Positions 55,505-64,000 of a DNA stretch of 64,000 nt are shown here, in pieces. How positions within the stretch are numbered: position 1 is the first letter of the stretch; each line of letters begins with the position of its first letter. The stretch is from the NCBI RefSeq assembly GCF_022842375.1, contig NZ_JALHPR010000025.1, forward strand, positions 1-64,000. The letters run 5' to 3'. This stretch comes from Elioraea sp. (GTDB lineage Bacteria > Pseudomonadota > Alphaproteobacteria > Acetobacterales > Acetobacteraceae). The position numbers were made by a program, and so were the translations under genes. Under the pieces are notes generated by a model. It searched no databases, was not told the origin of the DNA, and worked only from the letters and a program-made list of their open reading frames with translations.

Positions 55505-56608
55505 ATGTTCCGCAGAACGCTCGTCGCGGCAGCAGCCGCAGGTGCGCTCGTCGCCGGCAGCGGCCTCGCCCAGGCACAGATCCGCATCGCCACCGCAGGC
55601 CCGATGACCGGCCAGTACGCCGCCTTCGGTGCGCAGATGCGCGCCGGTGCCGAGCAGGCCGTCGCTGACATCAATGCAGCCGGCGGCGTGCTCGGCCAGC
55701 AGCTCGTGCTCGAGATCGGCGACGATGCCTGCGACCCGCGCCAGGCCGTGTCGGTGGCCAACAGCCTCGCCAGCCGCCGCGTGCAGTTCGTCGCCGGGCA
55801 TTTCTGCTCGGGCAGCTCGATCCCCGCCTCGAAGGTGTACGCCGAGGAAGGCGTGCTGCAGATCAGCCCGGCCAGCACCAACCCGCGCTTCACCGACGAG
55901 GGCGGCTGGAACACGTTCCGCGTCTGCGGCCGTGACGACCAGCAGGGCCTGATTGCCGGCCAGTTCATCGCCAAGTCATTCCCCGGCCAGCGCGTCGCGA
56001 TCCTTCACGACAACTCCGCCTACGGCAAAGGCCTGGCGGACGAGGTCAAGAAGAACATGAACGCCTCGGGCCTGCAGGAGACGATGTACCAGGCCTATGT
56101 CGCGGGCGAGCGTGACTACTCCGCCCTCGTCAGCCGGCTGAAGCAGGCCAACATCCAGGTCGTCTATTTCGGCGGCTACCACACCGAGGCAGGGTTGATC
56201 GTTCGCCAGATGCGCGAGCAGGCGGTCAACGCGGTCGCCATCGGCGCCGACGCGCTCGTGACGAACGAGTACTGGCAGATCACCGGCGGCGCCGGCGAAG
56301 GCACGCTGATGACCTTCGCCTCCGACCCGCGCAACCGCCCGACGGCGGCCGAGGTGGTGGCGAAGTTCCGAGCAAAGAACATCGATCCCGAGGGCTACGT
56401 TCTCTACACCTACGCCGCGATCCAGATCTGGGCCGATGCGGTGAGGAAGACCGGCGCGACCAATCCGCAGCGCGTGGCCGCCACGCTGAAGTCGGGCGGA
56501 CCGTGGCAGAGCGTGCTCGGGCCAATCACCTTCGACGGCAAGGGCGACGTGACGGTGCCCGACTACGTGTTCTACGTGTGGCGCAACGGCACCTATCGCG
56601 AGATGTGA
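55505..56608 (+). CDS. livK: Branched-chain amino acid ABC transporter substrate-binding protein LivK
   Basis: The 367-residue periplasmic protein captures the ligand for LivHMGF. It starts at the ATG at 55505 after GGAGG. A signal peptide ends near ALAQA (MFRRTLVAAAAAGALVAGSG opens it). The mature domain begins IRIATAGPMTGQYAAFGAQM. Family features follow: LEIGDDACDPRQAV, GHFCSGSSIPASKVY, SPASTNPRFTD and later FDGKGDV. It ends 26 bases before a strong terminator. The ligand is not identified. Confidence 0.95.
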   Translation: MFRRTLVAAAAAGALVAGSGLAQAQIRIATAGPMTGQYAAFGAQMRAGAEQAVADINAAGGVLGQQLVLEIGDDACDPRQAVSVANSLASRRVQFVAGHFCSGSSIPASKVYAEEGVLQISPASTNPRFTDEGGWNTFRVCGRDDQQGLIAGQFIAKSFPGQRVAILHDNSAYGKGLADEVKKNMNASGLQETMYQAYVAGERDYSALVSRLKQANIQVVYFGGYHTEAGLIVRQMREQAVNAVAIGADALVTNEYWQITGGAGEGTLMTFASDPRNRPTAAEVVAKFRAKNIDPEGYVLYTYAAIQIWADAVRKTGATNPQRVAATLKSGGPWQSVLGPITFDGKGDVTVPDYVFYVWRNGTYREM

Positions 56609-56634
56609 GCCGACCCGCGACTGGCTGACGCGAG

Positions 56635-56658
56635 GGCCCGGGGAGCGATCCCCGGGCC
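56635..56658. terminator. Terminator between livK and the convergent racemase gene
   Basis: GGCCCGGGGA (56635-56644) pairs perfectly with TCCCCGGGCC (56649-56658) around a GCGA tetraloop. On the plus strand it is followed by TTCTTC, a T-rich tail, so it ends the liv operon. The leftward gene ends at 56667 and may use the same hairpin. Confidence 0.85.
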
Positions 56659-56666
56659 TTCTTCAT

Positions 56667-57407
56667 TCAGGACAGGCTACGCGCGAACAGGGTGCCCCAG
56701 CGCGGGGCCAGCGGTGCGGTGTCGAACCCCGCCATGCGCAGCGCCGACCAGAGCGGCAGCGTGGTCGCATCGTAGACAGGGATGCCGTGGCGCCGTTCCG
56801 CTTCGGCAACGACGAGGGCGGCGGCGTAGTTGGTGCACCAGGTGATGATCGCGTCGGGCTTCGCCGCCGCCACCACGTCGACCTGGGCTGCAATCGTCGC
56901 GAGCGGGGCGGAGGCGTAGGAGAGGTTGTCGGTCAGCCCGAGATGGCTTTCGGCCACCGTCTCGAGCCCCCATGTGGAAAAACGCGCGATCAGGCGCTGC
57001 TGGTAGCCCTCGGCATACGGCGTGACGAGGCCGAGGCGCGCCACGCCGGTCGCGCGGAACACCGCATCGAGCGCGAGCGTCGAGGTGGTGGCGGGAATGC
57101 CCGTCGCCTCGGTGATGGCGGCGACCAGCGCGCGATCATGGTCGATGCCGATCACGCCGCCCTTCGAGCCGTTCCACAGGATCACGTCGGGCTTCGCGTC
57201 GGCCAGCAGGCGGGCGGCGCTGAGCATTCCCTCCATGTCGTAGCTGTCGGGGAACGGGTCGACCGCGCCGCGCACGCCGATGCGCGCGTAGTGGGTCGAG
57301 ACCGCCGACGCCCCTGCCATCAGCGCTGCCGTCACACGCTCCACCACCACATTGGCGGATGGCGTGATCACGCCGAGCGCGTGCGTGAATCCCATCGCGT
57401 CAGCCAT
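56667..57407 (-). CDS. Asp/Glu racemase superfamily protein (arylmalonate decarboxylase/maleate isomerase-like)
   Basis: The 246-residue protein has the family layout: LGVITPSANVVVERVTAAL at the N terminus, then DVILWNGSKGGVIG, LGLVTPYAEGYQQRL and IITWCTNYAAAL with Cys191 near the C terminus. Maleate isomerases and racemases have two catalytic cysteines; here the first site reads Asn-Gly-Ser near 79-81, with no Cys. One-cysteine members include arylmalonate decarboxylase. It probably acts on a malonate- or maleate-type acid. It is in the same direction as the TRAP genes 11 bases downstream, suggesting a substrate imported by them. Confidence 0.85.
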   Translation of the reverse strand: MADAMGFTHALGVITPSANVVVERVTAALMAGASAVSTHYARIGVRGAVDPFPDSYDMEGMLSAARLLADAKPDVILWNGSKGGVIGIDHDRALVAAITEATGIPATTSTLALDAVFRATGVARLGLVTPYAEGYQQRLIARFSTWGLETVAESHLGLTDNLSYASAPLATIAAQVDVVAAAKPDAIITWCTNYAAALVVAEAERRHGIPVYDATTLPLWSALRMAGFDTAPLAPRWGTLFARSLS

Positions 57408-57417
57408 GCTTGCCCCC

Positions 57418-58698
57418 TCAGAACCCGGCCGCGCGCGGCAACGACAGAACGATCTCCGGCACGAACAGGCAGAGCAGCAGCAGCGCGTACATCACCAGCA
57501 CGAATGGCCAGACATGCCGCGCGATCTCGCCCACCGAGATGCGCGCGATGCCGCACACCACGAACAGCACGACGCCCACCGGCGGGGTGAGCATGCCGAT
57601 GACGAGGTTCAGCACGAACAGGAAGCCGAAATGCAGCGGGTCGATCCCGTACGCCACCGCGATCGGGTGCAGCAGCGGCACGAGCATGATGTAGGCGGCG
57701 TTGCTCTCGAGGAAGCAGCCGACCACGAACAGCACCACCTGCACCAGCAGCATGAACACCAGCGGATCGGTGGTGATGCCCTTCAGCCAGGCCGCCAGCT
57801 TCATCGGGAACAGGTCGATCGTGAGCATGTAGGTCACGGCCGAGGCGAAGGCGATCATGGCGCCGACGACGGCGGTGGTGACGACCGTCGCACCAATCGC
57901 CTCGGGAAGGTCCGAAACCTTCAGGCGACGCGTGATGAAGAAGCCGATGACGAGTGCGTAGACCACCGCTACGGCGGAGCCTTCGGTGGCGGTGAAGGCA
58001 CCGCCGATGATGCCGCCGATCACCACCACCGGCATCATCAGCACGATGAACGATCGGCGGAGTTCCACCAGCACGCGGCGAGCGCTGAACGCTTCCCCCG
58101 TCATCGGCAGGCCGCGCAATTTCGCGATGATTGAGCAGAGCGCCATCATCAGTGCCACGAGCATCAGACCCGGCACGACGCCGGCGAGGAACAGCCCGCC
58201 GATCGACACGGTCGAGCCCGCCATGAAGGCGTAGACGATCATCGCCCCGGACGGCGGGATGATCGGCCCGAGATTGGCGGACGCCGCGATCACGGCGGCG
58301 GAGAAACCCGTCCCGTAATGTTTCTGCAAGGGCCGCAGCATCGTCGAGCCGAGAGCGGAGGCATCGGCCACCGCCGCGCCCGACACGGTGGACAGCCCCA
58401 TGCCCGCGAGCACCGTGACATGCGCGAGCCCGCCGCGCACACGGCCGATCGCTGCATTCGCGAGGTCGATCAGCCGTTCCATGATGCCGGCCTTCAGCAT
58501 CAGCTCGCCTGCCAGGATGAAGAACGGGATCGACATCAGCGGGAAGGCGTTCACCGCGTTCATCATGCGCGTGGGCAGCATGTTCAGCGGAAAGCCGCTT
58601 TCGAGCACGCCCGCCACGGCGCCGAGGCCGAGCGCGAAGGCGAGCGGCATGCCGCACAGCGCCGCGCCGAAGAACACGAGCATGATGAGGACGCTCAC
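57418..58698 (-). CDS. dctM: TRAP transporter large permease DctM
   Basis: DctM is the large membrane subunit of a tripartite ATP-independent periplasmic (TRAP) transporter driven by ion gradient. The 426-residue protein begins at GTG 58698 (VSVLIMLVFFGAALCGMPLA), overlapping the dctQ stop as GTGA. It has about twelve membrane helices and the family segments MSIPFFILAGELMLKAGIME, LGPIIPPSGAMIVYAFM and LTPPVGVVLFVVCGIA. An upstream frame extension is not used. Length is normal. Confidence 0.95.
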   Translation of the reverse strand: MSVLIMLVFFGAALCGMPLAFALGLGAVAGVLESGFPLNMLPTRMMNAVNAFPLMSIPFFILAGELMLKAGIMERLIDLANAAIGRVRGGLAHVTVLAGMGLSTVSGAAVADASALGSTMLRPLQKHYGTGFSAAVIAASANLGPIIPPSGAMIVYAFMAGSTVSIGGLFLAGVVPGLMLVALMMALCSIIAKLRGLPMTGEAFSARRVLVELRRSFIVLMMPVVVIGGIIGGAFTATEGSAVAVVYALVIGFFITRRLKVSDLPEAIGATVVTTAVVGAMIAFASAVTYMLTIDLFPMKLAAWLKGITTDPLVFMLLVQVVLFVVGCFLESNAAYIMLVPLLHPIAVAYGIDPLHFGFLFVLNLVIGMLTPPVGVVLFVVCGIARISVGEIARHVWPFVLVMYALLLLCLFVPEIVLSLPRAAGF

Positions 58699-59198
58699 AG
58701 GCGCTCGACGCCCCCATGCTGGTCGGCCGGCGCCTGCGAAAGCCCGAGCGCCGTGGCGAGGAAGTTCGCCGCCGACACGGCCATGCCGCCGATCACCGGC
58801 ACGAGGAACCACGCCGCCGAGAGCTCGACCGAGATCATCCGCTCGTCCCACTGCTCGAGCGTGATCATCACGGCCTCGTAGGACACCAGCGCCGAGAGCG
58901 CGGCGCAGCCCAGCATCACTGCCCGCCCCAGGGCCGCGCGCGGCAGCGCGGGCAGCGCATCGGCGACAAGGGTGATGCCAATATGCGCGCGCGCCCGCAC
59001 CGCGACCGCGATGCCGAGGAACACCATGGTGACGAAGGCGAGCCGCGAGATCTCGTCGGCCCAGCCGAGCGAGCTGTTGAGCCCGTAGCGCGCGACGACC
59101 TGCGAGAACACCACCACCACCATCGCGCCGACGACGGCGACGAGGAAGGCGCGGATCATCCGGTCGATCGCACCGAGGACGGTATCGACCACGTGCAT
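58695..59198 (-). CDS. dctQ: TRAP transporter small permease DctQ
   Basis: The 167-residue protein is the small membrane subunit of the TRAP system. It has four hydrophobic segments and the family features MVVVVFSQVVARYGLNSSLG and WADEISRLAFVTMVFLGIAV, then RAHIGITLVADALP. It lies between dctP (36 bases upstream) and dctM (4-base overlap). Sequence is normal for DctQ. The ligand of the system is set by DctP and by the neighbouring racemase-type enzyme, not by this gene. Confidence 0.94.
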   Translation of the reverse strand: MHVVDTVLGAIDRMIRAFLVAVVGAMVVVVFSQVVARYGLNSSLGWADEISRLAFVTMVFLGIAVAVRARAHIGITLVADALPALPRAALGRAVMLGCAALSALVSYEAVMITLEQWDERMISVELSAAWFLVPVIGGMAVSAANFLATALGLSQAPADQHGGVERL

Positions 59199-59234
59199 CT
59201 CAACGTCGCGACGGCGCCCGATCAGGCGAGGACA

Positions 59235-60245
59235 TCAGGCTCCGGCGCGCGCCACCTCCGCCTGCACGCGGTCGACCAGATCGGCGCCGACGCGGCCCTT
59301 GATGCCGTCGACCACGCCAGCCGTCATCTGGCGCATCCTGGCGAGCTCGGCCGGCGGAAGGATGTCATGCTGCATGCCGCGGGCAAGCAGTCCGGCGAGC
59401 GCATCCGTATCCGACTTCGCCGCGTTCTCACGCTGCGCCTTGATGGCAGCGTCCATCGCGGTGCGGATGATCTGCTGCTGCTCGGCCGAGAGCGCGCCGA
59501 AGGCACGGCGGTTCGCCACGATCGAGATGAAGTCGTAGAAATGGCCGGTGTTCGTCAGGTGCTTCTGCACCTCGAAGAAGCGGCTCGCGAAGATGATCGA
59601 GTGTGGGTTCTCCTGCCCGTCGACCACGCGCTGCTGCATCGCGGAGTAGAGCTCGCGCACATCCATCGCCACCGGGTTGGCGCCGATCGCGCGGAAGGTG
59701 GCGAGATGGGTCTCGTTCGGCTGCAGCCGGATCTTGAGGCCGCGCAGGTCATCGACCGTCTTGACCGGCTTCTGCCCCGTCGTCACGTGGCGGAAGCCGA
59801 GTTCCATGTAGCCGAGCGAGATGAACCCCTTGTCGGCCATGCGCCCGTCGAGCAGATCGCCCACCGGGCCGTCGACCACCTTGAACGCCGCCTCGCGCGT
59901 CGAGAACTGGAAGGGCAGGCTGATCGCCTCGAGCTCGGGCACGGTGCGGCTGAGGAAGGCCATGCCGACCCACGTCATCAGCAGCGTGCCGGCACGCACC
60001 TGGCTGACATTCTCCTGCGCGCCGCCGAGCTGCATCGCGGGGAAGGTATCGACCGCCATGCGTCCGCCGGAGAGGCGCGCGATGTCGGCCTTGAACCCCT
60101 CGATCGCGACGGAGGAGGAATGCTCCACCGCGAAATTGCCGGCGATGCGAAGTCGCGTGGTGCCCTGCGCGCGCACCGCGGGGGCGGCGAGCACGGCGGG
60201 GGTGGCGGCGAGGGTGAGAAGGGCGGTGCGGCGGCCGACGGTCAT
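59235..60245 (-). CDS. dctP: TRAP transporter substrate-binding protein DctP
   Basis: The 336-residue periplasmic protein starts at the ATG at 60245 (MTVGRRTALLTLAATPAVLA). It has a signal peptide of Tat-like type (RR pair) ending near VRAQG. Family features are DTFPAMQLGGAQENVSQVRA, YMELGFRHVTTGQKPVKTVD, LRGLKIRLQPNETHL and the conserved Arg in that segment that binds a ligand carboxylate. An organic acid is therefore the expected ligand. It is the first gene of the leftward dctPQM-racemase group; a longer upstream frame is not used. Confidence 0.94.
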   Translation of the reverse strand: MTVGRRTALLTLAATPAVLAAPAVRAQGTTRLRIAGNFAVEHSSSVAIEGFKADIARLSGGRMAVDTFPAMQLGGAQENVSQVRAGTLLMTWVGMAFLSRTVPELEAISLPFQFSTREAAFKVVDGPVGDLLDGRMADKGFISLGYMELGFRHVTTGQKPVKTVDDLRGLKIRLQPNETHLATFRAIGANPVAMDVRELYSAMQQRVVDGQENPHSIIFASRFFEVQKHLTNTGHFYDFISIVANRRAFGALSAEQQQIIRTAMDAAIKAQRENAAKSDTDALAGLLARGMQHDILPPAELARMRQMTAGVVDGIKGRVGADLVDRVQAEVARAGA

Positions 60246-60541
60246 GAGGCATCTCCCGGTTTCTGGCCCCCCGCGAAGCGGCGCGAGGGTGCCGGGCACC
60301 CGGGATGCAGCCTTCGTGCCAACCCCACCCTCATTCGGCGACGGGCGTCTGCGCCTGGCACTCGCCCCACGGAGTGGCGCAGGAATCGGCATCTGCCGCC
60401 CGGATGGACGCGCTTCCAGCGCGCGCAGTCGTGTCGATGGCAGATGCATCTCAGGGATGCACCGTTCTCAGCGCATGCTACCGTGCTCGCGCGGCGCGTC
60501 CGGGCAAGCGCTGACGAAGCAACAAGACCAGTGAGGAAACA

Positions 60542-61531
60542 ATGGATCATCACATCGACCAAAGGCTCGGCCGCCGCGCCGCGTTCGGCGTGCTGGGCGC
60601 CGCGGCGACGCTGCCGCTCATCAGCCGCACGGCAGAGGCCGCCGCCCCGATCACCGGCATCCGCCAGCCCGACTGGTACCGCTTCAAGATCGGCGCCTTC
60701 GAGGCGACGGTGCTCCAGGATGGCCCGCTTGCCCTCGGCGAACCCTCGGTCGGCTTTCCCCAGCACCCGAAGGATGACCTCACCACCCTGCTCCGCAGCA
60801 ACTTCCTGCCGACGAATACGCTGACGCTCGACCAGAACTGCCTGCTCGTGAACACCGGGAGGCAACTCGTGCTGTTCGACAACGGCGTCGGCGTCACCCG
60901 CCCGTTCGGCCTCGGCACCGGCCTCCTGCTGTCCAACCTCCGCGCCGCCGGCGTCCAGCCGGAGCAGATCGACGCGCTGGTCATCAGCCATGCGCATATC
61001 GACCACTGCTGGGGCATCATCGGCGCCGATGGCAAGCCGAACTTCCCCAATGCGCAGGTGTTCCTGTCGAAGGCCGATTTCGACTACTGGGCCGGCGACG
61101 AACGCCAGGGCGCGCAGGGCTGGATCGGTGAGTTTGCCCGCGGCGCGCGGCGCAACCTCGCCCCCGTGCGTGACCGCATCACCTTCGTCGAGGACGGCAA
61201 GGAAGTCGTACCGGGCGTCGTCGCGGTGGCCGCACCCGGCCACACCGTCGGGCACACGGTCTATGCCATCCAGTCCGGCAACAGCCGGGCGATGTTCATC
61301 GGCGATCTCGCGCACCACAGCGTGATCATGCTGCGGCGGCCGCAGATCGAGTTCGCCTTCGACACCGACCCGAAGGTGTCAGCCCAGTCGCGCCTGCGGA
61401 TCCTCCGCCAACTCGCGCAGGAGCGGATGCCGCTGATCGCCTATCACTTCGCCTTCCCTGGAATCGGCCATGTCGCGGCCGAGGGCGAGGGCTTCGGCTG
61501 GTACCCGGCCCCCTGGGGCACGGATCTCTGA
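60542..61531 (+). CDS. Metallo-beta-lactamase-fold hydrolase with Tat signal
   Basis: The 329-residue protein has a twin-arginine-type N terminus (LGRRAAFGVLGAAATLPLIS), so it is probably exported folded. The MBL zinc motif is SHAHIDHCWG near 150, with further ligands in APGHTVGHTVY and GDLAHH, and His near the end (AYHFAFPGIG). These are the metal-binding set of MBL-fold hydrolases related to lactonases and similar enzymes. Substrate is unknown. The ATG at 60542 follows GAGGAAAC. It diverges from dctP across a 296-base region with no other gene seen. Confidence 0.9.
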   Translation: MDHHIDQRLGRRAAFGVLGAAATLPLISRTAEAAAPITGIRQPDWYRFKIGAFEATVLQDGPLALGEPSVGFPQHPKDDLTTLLRSNFLPTNTLTLDQNCLLVNTGRQLVLFDNGVGVTRPFGLGTGLLLSNLRAAGVQPEQIDALVISHAHIDHCWGIIGADGKPNFPNAQVFLSKADFDYWAGDERQGAQGWIGEFARGARRNLAPVRDRITFVEDGKEVVPGVVAVAAPGHTVGHTVYAIQSGNSRAMFIGDLAHHSVIMLRRPQIEFAFDTDPKVSAQSRLRILRQLAQERMPLIAYHFAFPGIGHVAAEGEGFGWYPAPWGTDL

Positions 61532-61683
61532 TCACTGCCACTGCCACTGGCACTGCCTGCGCCGTCGAGCACCCGCTCGGCGGCGCATGAGCAGACGATC
61601 GTTCCGTCGACAAGACGGTTCGGCAGCGTCGGCTCCTCGCAGAAGGGGCAGAGGATGGGCCCGCCCTCACCCGGCATGCTCAT
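61444..61683 (-). CDS. Small cysteine-rich protein
   Basis: The 79-residue product opens MSMPGEGGPILCPFCEEPTL and continues with VDGTIVCSCAAERVL. The paired CPFC and CSC motifs resemble a small zinc ribbon. The C-terminal 30 residues lie opposite the end of the MBL gene (61444-61531) and are low-complexity, so the reading may be read-through of a shorter original. It is in the same direction as the next two genes, 9 bases away, which supports it. Function is unknown. Confidence 0.6.
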   Translation of the reverse strand: MSMPGEGGPILCPFCEEPTLPNRLVDGTIVCSCAAERVLDGAGSASGSGSDQRSVPQGAGYQPKPSPSAATWPIPGKAK

Positions 61684-61692
61684 TCCTGCCCC

Positions 61693-61904
61693 TCAGCCGA
61701 TCCCAGGCTCGTTGCGGCGGCGATCCGGCAACGGCGCAAGTGCCGCGATGGCCTTCCCCAGCGCATCGTCGCCGTCCCTGCGGGCCAGTTTCGCTGCCGC
61801 ATCGCGCGCGGCGGTGAAGCCCGCGACATAGCCCGCGTAGCTTGCGCGGTCCAGGCTGACGGCAAGCGCCTGGGCGGCCGCGTGCGTTGCTCCCTCCGCC
61901 CTGC

Positions 61905-61908
<4 letters not shown>
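61693..61908 (-). CDS. Small protein of the histidine kinase operon
   Basis: The 71-residue protein (MSRAEGATHAAAQALAVSLD, then ASYAGYVAGFTAARDAAAKL and RRNEPGIG) is helical and alanine-rich. No domain is recognised. Its ATG at 61908 overlaps the stop of the hybrid kinase gene (ATGA), so it is translated from the same message. It could be a small partner or regulator of the kinase, but there is no direct evidence. It has no membrane segment or signal. Confidence 0.6.

Positions 61909-64000
<2,092 letters not shown>

Noticed and set aside
58716-60824. 702-codon plus-strand frame opposite dctQ and dctP
   Set aside because: Shadow; histidine- and arginine-rich pattern is the reverse complement of the TRAP genes.

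Overview
The window joins a conjugative mobile element (about 1 to 39,470) to an ordinary high-GC chromosome (about 39,470 to 64,000). The chromosomal gene set (a guaB to guaA block, LivHMGFK and TRAP transporters, glutathione-dependent formaldehyde dehydrogenase, tRNA-Gln(CTG)), the GC-rich coding style and the frequent GTG starts suggest an alphaproteobacterium, probably Rhodospirillales/Acetobacteraceae. That assignment is an inference from gene content. No rRNA or CRISPR array is visible.

Mobile element. It is an integrative and conjugative element (ICE) of the Trb/TraG type common in alphaproteobacteria. Its left end lies outside the window: the mating-pair genes trbB-C-D-E-J run off base 1. 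Moving right come a CopG-like protein, the TraG/VirD4 coupling protein, a cargo pair (ChrB-N-like protein and MFS transporter), a DUF3363 relaxase, a lytic transglycosylase, DUF736, a TraF-like S26 peptidase, DUF2840, a 48-residue ParA remnant, HTH regulators and DUF6499/DUF2285 pieces. Next is a maintenance block: a second DUF736, a membrane protein, DUF2493, a Toprim primase-like protein, a large ParB-like protein and DUF932. Several of these genes carry long leaders that recur within the element. An IS110-family transposase follows.

Defence island (26.5 to 34.5 kb). Five same-strand genes encode a small ribbon-helix-helix-like protein, a single-chain methyltransferase plus BsuBI/PstI-type endonuclease, an OLD-like ATPase, a second OLD nuclease with a canonical Toprim core, and a short UvrD-like helicase. 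The last two form a Gabija-like pair. The first three are joined by ATGA overlaps, and so are the last two. Together this looks like a composite and possibly undescribed defence unit. Behind it sit a DUF1778/GNAT toxin-antitoxin pair, a large serine recombinase whose 3' end contains a tRNA-Arg 3'-end sequence, an AlpA-like regulator and a P4-type tyrosine integrase. The integrase abuts guaA, and repeated ACCGTCA boxes lie between them, so the 3' end of guaA is the likely integration site.

Chromosome. Reading leftwards from 47 kb are ppx/gppA-like, rlmE, guaB, a HAD hydrolase, an RsmB-type rRNA methyltransferase, a GNAT enzyme and guaA. The stretch from guaB to the GNAT gene is overlap-coupled, so the island sits at the tail of a GMP-synthesis operon. 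To the right are tRNA-Gln, a TBADH-like alcohol dehydrogenase, a homoserine-dehydrogenase-like SAF protein, frmA with a small conserved partner, a complete livHMGFK operon, a convergent Asp/Glu-racemase-family enzyme with a dctPQM TRAP transporter, a Tat-type metallo-beta-lactamase-fold hydrolase, two small proteins and a hybrid histidine kinase cut by the right edge.
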